A DNA stretch of 64,000 nt from JAFGLZ01 sp964622545 (GTDB lineage: Bacteria; Planctomycetota; Phycisphaerae; UBA1845; JAFGLZ01): positions 99,345 to 163,344 of the forward strand of contig CAZUQM010000015.1 of assembly GCA_964622545.1 (NCBI GenBank). Reading direction: 5' to 3'. A program made the translations under genes and the position numbers. Below the pieces are notes generated by a model, which was not told the origin of the DNA, made no database searches, and was given only the letters and a program-made list of their open reading frames with translations. This document shows positions 1 through 9,659 of this stretch, piece by piece (the first letter of the stretch is position 1; every line of letters starts with the position of its first letter).

Positions 1-1
1 C

Positions 2-967
<966 letters not shown>

Positions 968-970
968 AAA

Positions 971-1010
971 CGTCGAAACGTCGAAATGGACACGTCGACA
1001 AGTCAACATC
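971..1010. repeat. left repeat mosaic flanking the four-helix-bundle gene
   Basis: This starts three bases after the moxR stop codon and is built from short related units (acgtcgaaacgtcga, cacgtcgacaagtcaaca). The 11 bases at 998-1008 (acaagtcaaca) are an exact reverse complement of 1492-1502, and gacacgtcgac at 989-999 is an exact reverse complement of 1477-1487. It therefore forms an inverted pair with the block at 1475-1514. The boundaries are approximate. Confidence 0.7.
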
Positions 1011-1050
1011 AGAAGGGTTTATACGGTTCGGGGGAGCGTGGACATGGACC

Positions 1051-1419
1051 ATGGGACGCTTGCGAGGCGACCTTCAAGGCAGAGCCTTGGACCTGGGTGT
1101 CGCCATCATGAACCTGACGGATGCTTTTCCCAACAACGCAAAGGGGTGGGAGATCGCGCGTCAGCCCATTCGTGCCGGAACATCCATCGGAGCGAATCTA
1201 TGCGAAGCAGACCACGCCCTCACAGACGTAGACTTCGCGCACAAGGCGTCGCTCGCCAGGAAGGAAGCAGCGGAAACAGGCTATCGGCTCAAGATTGCTG
1301 TTAGAGCGGGGATGTGCAATCAAGAGGCCGTTGCAGGTATGTCAGACGAGGTTGAGGAGTACGTGCGGATGGTGCGCAAGACCCAAGAGCACATCGGTCG
1401 ATCTCGACCGAAGAGGTAG
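1051..1419 (+). CDS. four-helix-bundle protein (23S rRNA intervening-sequence type)
   Basis: A 122-residue protein of the four-helix-bundle family (TIGR02436-like; also called S23 or IVS protein). The family pattern is clear: RALDLGVAIMNLTDAFP at residues 9-25, the WEIARQPIRAGTSIGANLCEA helix around 33-53, and KASLARKEAAETGYRLKIA around 65-83. The ATG at 1051 gives the usual family length. Family members are often encoded in intervening sequences of 23S rRNA genes or as stand-alone genes of unknown function; relatives act as accessory proteins of diversity-generating retroelements, but no reverse transcriptase or template repeat is visible here. It sits inside the moxR-DUF58 junction, flanked by oppositely oriented copies of the same short repeat units. 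That is unlike the tight spacing elsewhere in the operon and suggests insertion as a unit. The molecular role is unknown. Confidence 0.85.
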   Translation: MGRLRGDLQGRALDLGVAIMNLTDAFPNNAKGWEIARQPIRAGTSIGANLCEADHALTDVDFAHKASLARKEAAETGYRLKIAVRAGMCNQEAVAGMSDEVEEYVRMVRKTQEHIGRSRPKR

Positions 1420-1474
1420 GTTCGATGGCTACAGGCGAGTATGTCCATCATCAGCAGACGAGGCGTTCCTTCTT

Positions 1475-1514
1475 ATGTCGACGTGTCGACGTGTTGACTT
1501 GTTGACTTGTGACC
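1475..1514. repeat. right repeat mosaic flanking the four-helix-bundle gene
   Basis: This carries the units gtcgacgtgt (twice, at 1477 and 1485) and gttgactt (twice), which are the reverse complement of units in the block at 971-1010. Together the two blocks bracket the four-helix-bundle gene. No target-site duplication could be defined by eye. Confidence 0.7.
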
Positions 1515-1605
1515 ATGGGAGTCTTGATGCCGTGCTATTTCGCCGTTTGGCGCCTGAAGGGGCCCGTCCCGACGCCGGGCCGCCGAGCATGTTGAGGCCG
1601 ATGCC

Positions 1606-2481
1606 GTGATCCCCAAAGAGCTCCTGAGAAAGATACGCCAGATCCAGATCCGCACGTCGCACATGGTCAACGACGTGCTGGCCGGGCAGTATCACTCCGC
1701 CTTCAAGGGACGCGGTATGGAGTTCGAGGAGGTCAGGCCCTACCAGATCGGCGACGACGTGCGGACCATCGACTGGAACGTCACCGCCCGATCGGGCGAA
1801 CCCTTCGTCAAGCTCTTCCGCGAGGAGCGCGAGCTGACCGTCATGCTACTGGTCGACATGAGCCGATCGCACCTGTTCGGAACCGCCGGACAGCTCAAGC
1901 GCGAGCTCGCCGCCGAGGTCTGCGCCACGCTCGCCTTCAGCGCGATCCGTAACAACGACAAGGTCGGCCTGATCCTCTTCACCGATCGGATCGAGCGCTT
2001 CGTGCCGCCCAAGAAGGGCACCCGCCACGTCCTGCGGGTCATCCGCGAGGTGCTCTACCACGAGCCGACCGGCAGGGGCACCGACATCGCCGCCGCGATC
2101 GAGCACCTCAACCGCGTCACGACGCGACGGTCGGTGGTGTTCCTCGTCAGCGACTTCCAGGCCGAAAGCTACGAGCGACCGCTCCGCGTCGCGCGGCGGC
2201 GCCACGACGTGATCCCGATCACGATCGCCGACCGGCGCGAGATGGCTCTGCCCAACGTCCGGTTCGTCGAGCTGGTCGATGCCGAAACCGGCGAGACCGT
2301 CCTCGTCGACACCAGCAGCGGCAAGCTGCGGACGCGCTACGCCGCCGACGCCACCCGAACCGCCGACGAGCGCCGCCGGTTCTTCCGACAGATGGACGTC
2401 GACAGCGTCGAGGTCATGACGGGCGAGTCGTTCGTCGAGCCGCTGACGCGCTTCTTCAGGGCAAGGGAGGCGAGATTGTGA
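1606..2481 (+). CDS. DUF58 domain-containing protein
   Basis: A 291-residue DUF58 protein, the usual partner of MoxR in these loci. The hallmark segment MEFEEVRPYQIGDDVR, followed by TIDWNVTARSGEPFVK, is at about residues 35-65. It is followed by a VWA-like fold starting LLVDMSRS, whose DxSxS-type metal site is partly kept. The start is a GTG at 1606 (MIPKELLRKIRQ); the ATG at 1601 is in another frame. The C-terminus closes with RFFRAREARL. No membrane segment is evident. The gene is separated from moxR by the inserted four-helix-bundle cassette and followed after 55 bases by the DUF4381-like gene. It may act as an adaptor in MoxR-dependent maturation of envelope or VWA proteins; this is inferred from family context. 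Confidence 0.93.
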   Translation: MIPKELLRKIRQIQIRTSHMVNDVLAGQYHSAFKGRGMEFEEVRPYQIGDDVRTIDWNVTARSGEPFVKLFREERELTVMLLVDMSRSHLFGTAGQLKRELAAEVCATLAFSAIRNNDKVGLILFTDRIERFVPPKKGTRHVLRVIREVLYHEPTGRGTDIAAAIEHLNRVTTRRSVVFLVSDFQAESYERPLRVARRRHDVIPITIADRREMALPNVRFVELVDAETGETVLVDTSSGKLRTRYAADATRTADERRRFFRQMDVDSVEVMTGESFVEPLTRFFRAREARL

Positions 2482-2536
2482 TCCCCCCGGCGTCCCAACG
2501 GGCGCCGAGCGGGTGCGTAGCAATAGGAGCATCCGG

Positions 2537-3631
2537 TTGAACCGCATCACGCCGACGGTCCTCGCGACGCTATGCCTGGCCGTGTGCTGCTGCGCGCCGG
2601 GGTGCCGATCGAGGAACGGCGGCGACCCGGGCACCGACGAGGGCACCGCCATCACCCGCACGGCCCTCCGCGGCCCGGTGACGCTGACGGTTCAGAGCGA
2701 TCGTAGCCAGGCGACCATCGCCGAGCGCTTCACGCTGACGGTCACCGTCGAGGCCGACGACGAGATCGACGTGACCCTGCCCGAGTTCGGCGATGCCCTG
2801 GGCGAGCTGACCATCCGCGACTTCCGCTCGTCGGGCCCCAAACCGATCGAGGGCGGGCGGCGACGATGGCAACACCACTACGAGGTCGACGCGGAGGTCT
2901 CGGGCACGTATGAGGTCCGGCCGATCACGGTGACCTTCGTCGATCGTCGCGAAGGCTCGCCAGGGCCGCCTCGGCCGACCACGACCGCCTCGACAAGCCA
3001 GCCCGTACGCCGCGTCAGCACGGAGCCGTTCGAGCTCGAGGTGTCCTCGCTGCTCGAGGGCGAGTTCGACCCGACGAGCTTCCGCGACGTCAAGGCCCCG
3101 GCCGAGCTGCCCAAGCCGCCGCCGCGCTGGCCCTATTGGGTCGTCGGCATAGCCGGCGGGCTGCTCGCGGTCGCCCTGGCGATCTACCTGCTGATGCGAC
3201 GGCGTCGGCGCCGCGGCGAGGAGGTCGTCCAGATCCCGCCGCATGAATGGGCCCTGGAGCAGTTGCAGGCGCTGCTCGACGAGGACCTCGTCGGCCAGGA
3301 TCGCATCCAGGAGTTCTACTACCGACTGAACGCCATCGTCCGACAGTACATCGAGCTGCGGTTCGAGCTGATGGCCCCGGAGATGACGACCGAGGAATTC
3401 CTCGAAGCGCTTCGCAACAGCTACCTTCTCACGCCGGGCCGGAAGGAGCTGCTCGAGCGCTTCATGACCGCCTGCGATATGGTCAAGTACGCCCGCTATC
3501 AGCCCGGTTCGGCCGAGGTGGACGAGGTCGTCACCGCCGCACGCAACTTCATCCGCCAGACCATACCTGGGCGTGCGAATGTGGACCTCGAGCCCGGAGA
3601 CGAGACGACGACGGAGGAATCGGCCGCATGA
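2537..3631 (+). CDS. exported membrane protein, BatD/DUF4381-like
   Basis: About 364 residues. The start is placed at the TTG at 2537 because AGGAG lies at 2525-2529, seven bases upstream. An in-frame GTG at 2513 is the alternative. The N-terminus is a signal sequence ending in a Cys-rich stretch (VCCCAPGC), so it may be a lipoprotein although the lipobox is not canonical. A beta-rich, Ig-like region (about residues 50-170) resembles BatD repeats. A membrane helix (WVVGIAGGLLAVALAIYLL) with an RRRRRR stop-transfer patch follows. The cytoplasmic C-terminus (EFYYRLNAIVRQYIELRFEL, then EEFLEAL) matches the DUF4381/BatD tail. The stop overlaps the next start by ATGA. Accessory Bat component is the likely role; the exact family name is uncertain. 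Confidence 0.75.
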   Translation: MNRITPTVLATLCLAVCCCAPGCRSRNGGDPGTDEGTAITRTALRGPVTLTVQSDRSQATIAERFTLTVTVEADDEIDVTLPEFGDALGELTIRDFRSSGPKPIEGGRRRWQHHYEVDAEVSGTYEVRPITVTFVDRREGSPGPPRPTTTASTSQPVRRVSTEPFELEVSSLLEGEFDPTSFRDVKAPAELPKPPPRWPYWVVGIAGGLLAVALAIYLLMRRRRRRGEEVVQIPPHEWALEQLQALLDEDLVGQDRIQEFYYRLNAIVRQYIELRFELMAPEMTTEEFLEALRNSYLLTPGRKELLERFMTACDMVKYARYQPGSAEVDEVVTAARNFIRQTIPGRANVDLEPGDETTTEESAA

Positions 3632-4779
3632 GGCTGGAATGGTCCAGCGCGTTATGGATCGGTCTGATCGCCCTGGCGATCGTGCTGATCCTGCGCCGCC
3701 GCTGGAGGCCCCAGCGCTCCGGCATCCGCTTCTCAACGGTCGATCGGGTGCGAGCGCAGGGCGCCACGTGGGCCGGCGGCCTGCGCCGCCTGATTCCGTA
3801 CCTGCGCTGGTCGGCCATCCTCGTCTTGCTGGTTGCCGTGGCGCGACCCCAAAAGGGCCACGAAGACCAGAGGATCGCGGCCGAGGGCATCGCCATCCAG
3901 ATGGTGCTCGACGTGTCGTCCTCGATGCGGGCCCTCGATTTCCAGCTCAACGGCCGGCGGGCCTCCCGCATCGCCGCGGCTAAGGAGGTCATGGAGGATT
4001 TCGTCGCCGGCAAGGGCGGCCTCGAGGGCCGACCCAACGACCTCGTCGGGCTGATCACGTTCGCTCGTTACGCCGACAGCAAGGTGCCGCTCACGCTCGA
4101 TCACGCCAACCTGCTCGGCGTGCTCGGCGAGACCGAGGCCGTTCACCCGCGCTACCGCCGGGGCCGACGTGGACGCCTCGAGCCCGTCGGCGCCACCGCC
4201 GAAGAGGACGGCACCGCCATCGGCGATGCCCTGGGCGTGGCCGTCGAGCGCCTCCGCCGCTATGCCGAATCCCGCGGGCAGGCCGACGCCGAGGGCGAGG
4301 ATACCCAAGCGAGCAGCAAGATCATCGTCCTGCTCACCGACGGCAACCAGACCGTGCCCGACAGCATGGACCCGGTCCAGGCCGCCGAGATCGCCGCGTC
4401 GTTCGGGTACAAGATCTACGTCATCGGCGCCGGCTCCCGAAAGGCGTGCCCCTACCCGGTTGAGATCGAAGGCGAGGGCACGCAGTACGTTCGCGGGCGC
4501 GACGTCATCAACGAAGAGCCGCTCAAGGAGATCGCCCGCATCACCGGCGGAGAGTACTTCCGGGCCCTCGACACCAACGGCCTGGAGAGCATCTACGCAC
4601 AGATCGACCGACTCGAAAAGGTCGAGACCGTCGAGAAGCGCTACCTCGACTGGACCGAGCTGGCCATCGCGCCGATGGCGTGGAGCGTGCCGGGCCTCTT
4701 GCCCCGCGTGTGGTGGGCGCTGGTCTTGTTGCTGATCGAGGTCATGCTGCTCAGCACGCGATTCAGGAAGATCCCGTAA
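3628..4779 (+). CDS. BatA-like VWA-domain membrane protein
   Basis: 383 residues. The ATG at 3628 overlaps the previous stop (ATGA) and has ACGGAGGA just upstream, which decides the start over a longer in-frame extension. It has an N-terminal membrane helix, a second helix around residues 50-70 (LRWSAILVLLVAVARPQ), a VWA domain with an intact metal-ion site (VLDVSSSM, later LLTDGNQT), and a C-terminal helix (VWWALVLLLIEVMLL). This is the standard BatA topology: N-terminal anchors, periplasmic VWA, C-terminal anchor. BatA and BatB proteins are thought to form a membrane complex handled by MoxR. The gene is followed by the BatB-like gene with a TAATG overlap. Confidence 0.9.
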   Translation: MRLEWSSALWIGLIALAIVLILRRRWRPQRSGIRFSTVDRVRAQGATWAGGLRRLIPYLRWSAILVLLVAVARPQKGHEDQRIAAEGIAIQMVLDVSSSMRALDFQLNGRRASRIAAAKEVMEDFVAGKGGLEGRPNDLVGLITFARYADSKVPLTLDHANLLGVLGETEAVHPRYRRGRRGRLEPVGATAEEDGTAIGDALGVAVERLRRYAESRGQADAEGEDTQASSKIIVLLTDGNQTVPDSMDPVQAAEIAASFGYKIYVIGAGSRKACPYPVEIEGEGTQYVRGRDVINEEPLKEIARITGGEYFRALDTNGLESIYAQIDRLEKVETVEKRYLDWTELAIAPMAWSVPGLLPRVWWALVLLLIEVMLLSTRFRKIP

Positions 4780-5927
4780 TGGACACGCTGCCGAAAGCGA
4801 GACATCTCTGGCACCTCGTCTGGATCTTCGCGCTGCCCGCGCTCGTCTGGGTCTATGCGGCCACGCGCGAGGACCTCCACTTCGAGCGTCCCGGCTGGCT
4901 CTGGCCCGGCCTGATCGGCGTGTTGCTCGCTGCGGCATTCTACGTCTATCGCTTCGCGCAGAAGCGGCGGGCCCTCACACGGTTCGCGACCGCCAACCTG
5001 TTTGCCCAGCTCATGCCCACCGTCAGCCCGTCGCGACAGGTCATCAAGGCCGGCCTGACCGTCGCGGCGATGCTGTGCATCGGCAGTGCCGCGATGGGGC
5101 CGCGCTGGGGCATGGCCGAGAAGACCGTGCGGCTGTCGGGCATCGACGTCATGATCGCCCTGGACGTGTCCCGATCGATGCTGGCCGAGGACGCGGGCGA
5201 GTCGCGCCTCGAACGCGCCAAGCAGGACATCCGCGACCTGCTGGCGGTCCTCGAAGGCGACCAGGTCGGCCTGGTCACGTTCGCCGGGAAGGCCGTGCTG
5301 AAGTGCGCCCTCACGCCCGACTACGGCTTCTATCGCCTGGTGCTCGACGAGGTCGGCACGCACAGCGCCCCGGTCGGCGGCACGCTCATCGGCGACGCCG
5401 TGCGCCTGGCCGCCGATCACTTCGACGACCGCATCAAGAAGCACAAGGTCATCCTCGTCATCACCGACGGCGAGGACCACGAGAGCTACCCCATCGACGC
5501 CGCGCGCGACGCCTACGAGCAGCGCGGCATCCGTGTGTGTACGATAGGTATCGGGGACCCGGCGCAGGGCCGTCCCATCCCGATCAAGAAGGACGGCCGC
5601 TTCGTCAACCTTACGCACGACGGCCAGGTCGTCCGCAGCAAGATGAACCCGAAGGTCCTCCGCGAGATGGCGGCCGTCGGCGGCGGGATCTACGTCGACG
5701 CCGGGCTCCGGGCCATCGAGCTCGACACGATCTACCAGGACATCATCGCCAAGATGGACAAGGAGCGACGCGAATACGAGGCGACCCGGATCGAGCGCGG
5801 CCAGGCGTGGCAATGGCTCTTCGCCCTGACGGCGCTGGTCCTGCTGTTCGCCGAGGCGCTGTTGCCGGAACGGCTCGCACGTCCGGTCGCGCGGCCCGGC
5901 GAGTCAACGACACGGAGGGTGGCCTGA
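4779..5927 (+). CDS. BatB-like VWA-domain membrane protein
   Basis: 382 residues, starting at the ATG in TAATG at the end of the batA-like gene. Two N-terminal helices (LWHLVWIFALPALVWVYA and WLWPGLIGVLLAAAFYVY) and a third near residues 87-105 precede the VWA domain. The metal-ion site is intact (ALDVSRSM, then the conserved Thr in the GGTLIGDAV loop, then VITDGEDHES). A C-terminal helix (WLFALTALVLLFAEALL) closes it. Length and topology match BatB. The stop overlaps the next start as TGATG, so this whole stretch is translationally coupled. Confidence 0.9.
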   Translation: MDTLPKARHLWHLVWIFALPALVWVYAATREDLHFERPGWLWPGLIGVLLAAAFYVYRFAQKRRALTRFATANLFAQLMPTVSPSRQVIKAGLTVAAMLCIGSAAMGPRWGMAEKTVRLSGIDVMIALDVSRSMLAEDAGESRLERAKQDIRDLLAVLEGDQVGLVTFAGKAVLKCALTPDYGFYRLVLDEVGTHSAPVGGTLIGDAVRLAADHFDDRIKKHKVILVITDGEDHESYPIDAARDAYEQRGIRVCTIGIGDPAQGRPIPIKKDGRFVNLTHDGQVVRSKMNPKVLREMAAVGGGIYVDAGLRAIELDTIYQDIIAKMDKERREYEATRIERGQAWQWLFALTALVLLFAEALLPERLARPVARPGESTTRRVA

Positions 5928-6829
5928 TGCGATACGCAACGGCGTTCGTGATGCTGGCGGCGCTCGCACGGACGGGGCGGGCCGACGAGCCCGCCGCGTG
6001 GAAGCTGGTTCAGCAGGGCAATGCGGCCCTCGCATCGGGCAAGGTTGACGAAGCGATCCAGGCTTACGAGCAGGCCGACGCCCTCCGGCCGGACTCGCCC
6101 CGCATCCACTACAACCAGGGCCTGGCCCACTATCGCAAGGGCGACTTCGCCAAGGCCCGCGATTGGTTCAGCCAGGCCCTGTCCACCCGCGACCTGGAGC
6201 TCGAGGCCGACGCCCACTTCAACCTGGGCAACTGCGCCTACAGCCAGGCCCTGGCCAAACGCCGGAACGTCGACGAGGCCATCGAGCTGGCCACCGAGGC
6301 CATCGGCTCTTACCGTCGCACCCTCGAGCTGATGCCCGACGACCGCGACGCCAAGGCCAACATCGAGACGGCCCGACTGCTCATCAAACAGCTCAAGGAC
6401 GAGAAGAAGAAGCAGCAGGAGCAGCAGAAGAACCAGCCCCAGAGCCAACCGTCGTCGCAGCCGTCGAGCCGGCCGAAGCAACAAGACCAAGAGAAGGACC
6501 CGTCCAAGCAAGACCCCTCCAAAAAGCAGGACAGCGACCAGAAGGAACAGCAGCAAGACGAGCAGAAGCCACCGCAAGACCAGAAGAAGCAGGACGAACA
6601 GCAGAAGCAGCAAGGCCAAGACCAGCAGGACAAGCAGGACCAGGCCGGCAGGGACGAGCAGAAGAAGCAGGGACAACAGGCCCAACAGGATCCCGCCAAG
6701 CAGGGCCAGCTCAGTCGCGACGAGGCCGAGCGATTGCTCCAGGCCATCCGCGACAAGGAGCGTCAGCGGAGGCGCGCCAAGGTCAAGCGTCAGGCGGTCA
6801 TCCGTGTGCCCGTGGAGCGAGATTGGTAG
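5927..6829 (+). CDS. BatC-like TPR protein with Gln/Lys-rich tail
   Basis: 300 residues, starting at the ATG in TGATG. A short signal peptide (MRYATAFVMLAALARTGRADE) is followed by about three TPR units (residues 25-145, e.g. WKLVQQGNAALASGKVDEAI and PRIHYNQGLAHYRKGDFAKA). A long Gln/Lys/Asp/Ser-rich low-complexity segment covers residues 155-270. A conserved end, DEAERLLQAIRDKE with a terminal PVERDW, resembles the BatC signature. In Bat loci this periplasmic TPR protein sits between BatB and BatD. The low-complexity tract is probably a flexible linker; its length is likely to vary between strains. Confidence 0.88.
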   Translation: MRYATAFVMLAALARTGRADEPAAWKLVQQGNAALASGKVDEAIQAYEQADALRPDSPRIHYNQGLAHYRKGDFAKARDWFSQALSTRDLELEADAHFNLGNCAYSQALAKRRNVDEAIELATEAIGSYRRTLELMPDDRDAKANIETARLLIKQLKDEKKKQQEQQKNQPQSQPSSQPSSRPKQQDQEKDPSKQDPSKKQDSDQKEQQQDEQKPPQDQKKQDEQQKQQGQDQQDKQDQAGRDEQKKQGQQAQQDPAKQGQLSRDEAERLLQAIRDKERQRRRAKVKRQAVIRVPVERDW

Positions 6830-6840
6830 CGTGAGGTGAG

Positions 6841-8652
6841 ATGATCCGTGCAGGCGACAATCCGGTGGAGCGGGCGCGGAGGCGGCACGCGAGGTCCATC
6901 GCCACGCTCGCCCTGGTCGTGACGGCAGCGTCGACCGAGCTAGCCCACGCACAGCGGGTCTACGTCAAAGCGTCCCGCGCGCGTGTGCAGCCCGGCGAGC
7001 AGTTCCAATTGTGGGTCGTCGTTGAGGGCTCCCGCAACGTCGAGCCGCCTACGCTGCCGGCCGTTTCCGGCCTGACCGGTGAGCGGAAGCCGAGCGATCG
7101 TCGCATCCAGATGATCAACTTTCGATCCAGCTCGCGGTTCGGCTACAACGTGATGGCCACACAGCCGGGGCCGCTCACCATCCCCAAAATCCCCGTCCAG
7201 GTCGACGGAAAGACCGTCCACACTCAACCCATTCAGATCACGGTCTCCAAGCAGCAAGATCAGGACGTGCTCGCCGGAGAAATCACGTCGAGCCACGACC
7301 AGGTCTTCGTCGAGCAGCCGTTCGAGCTGACGCTCCGCGTCTGGGTCCGCATCTTCGAGCAAGAGAGCGTCACGCTCAGCGCAGAGGACATGGCTCGCCT
7401 GTTCAGTGAGGGCAGCGACTTCGGCCCCTTCCAGCAGGACCTGGCCGACGAGAAGATCCGCGTTCGCAAGGGTGTGCGCCGACCCGGCGTGGACGATCCA
7501 GACGCGACGTACTACGTCTACGAGATCACCCACCAGGCCAGCACCGAGAAGCCCGGGCCGTATAGGCTCGATCCCGTGATCCTCCGCATGACCTATCCGA
7601 TCGAGCTGGGCCGCGATCGGTTCGGCCGCCTCGGGCTGGCCCGAAAGCGAACGGTCATCGAGATCCCGGAACGGCCCTCGGTCCTGGTCAAACCCATCCC
7701 CGAGCAGGGCCGGCCCGAGACCTACAACGGCGCCATCGGCCGGTATACCTGGCGTGTGTGGCCCGACCGCACCGAGGTCCGCCGAGGCCAGCTCATCACA
7801 CTCCACATGGAGATCACCGGCAGGGGGCGGCTCGACCGCCTGCCCGCGCCGCCGCTCGAGAGGGTCGACGCCCTCCAGAAGCACTTCAAGGTGCTCGAGG
7901 AGGACCTGGCCGGTGAGGTCAAGGACGGCAAGAAACTCTTCCGCAAGAAGATCCGGGCCACCGACGCCTTCGCGACCCAGATTCCCCCGCTGCCCCTGAC
8001 GTACTTCGACCCCGAGGCCGACGGCGGCAAGGGCAAGTTCGCCACCGTCATGAGCGAGCCGGTGCCGATCAAGGTCACGGCCGCCGAGACGCTCGGCAGC
8101 GACGACATCATCGTGCCCGCCGACCCCGACTCGGGTCAGAGCCGCCTGCTCACCGAGGCCGCCGACAGCATCCGCGCCAACTTCACCGAGCCGGAGCAGG
8201 TCCTCGGCAGCCAGGTCTTCTCGCCCGGGCCGGGCTGGATCGCTACCCTCGTGCTGCCTCCGGTGATCTGGCTCATCGGATGGATCGTCCGCCAGCGGTC
8301 GGAGCGACTCCAGAGCGACGTGGCCCTGGCCCGTCGCCGCAGCGCCTATCGATCGGCCGACCGCCGTCTGAACAGCGCCGGTCAGTCCGACGACCCCGCC
8401 GGGTTGGTCGCCGAGGCCCTGCTGACCTACGTGGCCGATCGCACGAACCTGCCGGCCGGCGGCATGACGCGCCCCGAGGCCGTCCGACGGCTGCGGGACG
8501 ACGGCGTGGCCGGCGACCTGGTCCAGGACATGGACGCCATCCTGGCCGACTGTGAGGTCGCCCGCTACGGCGGCGCGGCCGCCAGCAGCGATGCCTTGCT
8601 CCAACGCGCGCGAGGGTGTCTGAGGCAGCTGGAAAGGCAATGGAAGGCGTAG
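6841..8652 (+). CDS. BatD-like protein
   Basis: 603 residues. The ATG at 6841 is preceded by GTGAGGTGAG. A signal peptide (cleavage near AHAQ, residue 38) is followed by several Ig-like beta-sandwich repeats. Typical BatD phrases are VYVKASRARVQPGEQFQLWV near the N-terminus, VFVEQPFELTLRVW around residue 156, and TEVRRGQLITLHMEITGRG around residue 310. A membrane helix (WIATLVLPPVIWLIGWIV) near residue 465 is followed by a cytoplasmic helical tail. It is a membrane-anchored periplasmic component of the Bat complex. It runs directly into the next gene: the TAG at 8650-8652 is followed by ATG at 8653. Confidence 0.9.
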   Translation: MIRAGDNPVERARRRHARSIATLALVVTAASTELAHAQRVYVKASRARVQPGEQFQLWVVVEGSRNVEPPTLPAVSGLTGERKPSDRRIQMINFRSSSRFGYNVMATQPGPLTIPKIPVQVDGKTVHTQPIQITVSKQQDQDVLAGEITSSHDQVFVEQPFELTLRVWVRIFEQESVTLSAEDMARLFSEGSDFGPFQQDLADEKIRVRKGVRRPGVDDPDATYYVYEITHQASTEKPGPYRLDPVILRMTYPIELGRDRFGRLGLARKRTVIEIPERPSVLVKPIPEQGRPETYNGAIGRYTWRVWPDRTEVRRGQLITLHMEITGRGRLDRLPAPPLERVDALQKHFKVLEEDLAGEVKDGKKLFRKKIRATDAFATQIPPLPLTYFDPEADGGKGKFATVMSEPVPIKVTAAETLGSDDIIVPADPDSGQSRLLTEAADSIRANFTEPEQVLGSQVFSPGPGWIATLVLPPVIWLIGWIVRQRSERLQSDVALARRRSAYRSADRRLNSAGQSDDPAGLVAEALLTYVADRTNLPAGGMTRPEAVRRLRDDGVAGDLVQDMDAILADCEVARYGGAAASSDALLQRARGCLRQLERQWKA

Positions 8653-9528
8653 ATGATTCGGGATGATGTGACAGCTTGCGTCACGCTCCATCCGTCGAGC
8701 CGACGAGCTACGATGGGGTCGCGGTGTGTAGCACTGGGTCTGGCGATCGTGACAACCGGTCTGCTGGCCGCGCCCGTTCGCGCCGAGATGTCCCGTGCCC
8801 GGCGCGTCGAGGTCTTCTACCAGGCCCAGCGGGCCTACGAGAAGGGCGTCGAGCTGGCTCGAAGCGCCCCCGACCAGGCGGGAGAGCACCTTCGCGAGGC
8901 CGCCAACGACTTCCAGGCCCTCGTCGACGACGGCGTCCGCAACGGCCGACTGCATTACAACCTCGCCAACACGTACCTCCGCCTGAACGAGCCGGGCCGT
9001 GCCATCCTGCACTACCGCAAGGCCCAGCGGTACATGCCCGACAACCCACGGCTTATCGAGGGCCTTCGCGTCGCACGCGGCCTGAGACGCAACGATCTGC
9101 CCGTCACCGGCGGCACCGCGCTGGTCCGCGCGCTGCTCTTCTGGCATTACGGCAGCTCGCTGAGGACCCGCGCCTGGCTCGGCTTGACGCTCTACGCCGC
9201 GTTCTGGATCGGTGCCCTGGCCGCCACGTTCTTCCGCCACGTCGCCTGGCGCTACGTGCTGCCGGTCGTCGTCGTGCTCTGGGTCGCGCTGGGCCTCAGC
9301 GTGGCCGGCACGCTCTACGCCGAAGCCCACCACCCGGAGGGCGTGATCGTCGCCGACGACGTCACCGTCACCAAGGATCCCGGCATCGGCTCCAGCCCCG
9401 CCTTCAAGGAGAAGCTTCACGAGGGCGTCGAGTTCCGCCTCATCGATCGACAGGGCGATTGGCTCCACATCGAGCTGCCCAACGCCAAGTCCGGCTGGGT
9501 CTCGCGCGAGGCCGTCGAGTTGATCTGA
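8653..9528 (+). CDS. BatE-like protein: TPR, two membrane helices, SH3-like domain
   Basis: 291 residues from the ATG at 8653, which has GGAAGG upstream. An in-frame ATG at 8713 would begin directly with a good signal peptide (MGSRCVALGLAIVTTGLLA), so the first 20 residues are uncertain. TPR motifs occupy about residues 50-140 (NGRLHYNLANTYLRLNEPGR, then AILHYRKAQRYMPDNPRL). Two membrane helices follow at about 175-220, and a C-terminal bacterial SH3-like domain ends in GDWLHIELPNAKSGWVSREA. This matches BatE proteins. It is the last gene of the operon. Confidence 0.88.
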   Translation: MIRDDVTACVTLHPSSRRATMGSRCVALGLAIVTTGLLAAPVRAEMSRARRVEVFYQAQRAYEKGVELARSAPDQAGEHLREAANDFQALVDDGVRNGRLHYNLANTYLRLNEPGRAILHYRKAQRYMPDNPRLIEGLRVARGLRRNDLPVTGGTALVRALLFWHYGSSLRTRAWLGLTLYAAFWIGALAATFFRHVAWRYVLPVVVVLWVALGLSVAGTLYAEAHHPEGVIVADDVTVTKDPGIGSSPAFKEKLHEGVEFRLIDRQGDWLHIELPNAKSGWVSREAVELI

Positions 9529-9659
9529 TGTCCGGCGGGTTTGCAGGGACCCCGCATCCGGCCCTGCGTACCCAAGCACGAGTCTCGACAGGCGTCATCA
9601 AGCACGGACGATGGTCGTTGCGCCAACCTCTGAGGTGCAGGCTGCCTCGCTCACTCGAT

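Noticed and set aside
1051..1419. Diversity-generating retroelement accessory gene (Avd)
   Set aside because: The four-helix-bundle fold is related, but there is no reverse transcriptase and no template/variable repeat pair in the neighbourhood.
6940..9579. Minus-strand open frame of 879 codons opposite BatD/BatE
   Set aside because: No family-like sequence; it is fully antisense to two well-supported Bat genes.
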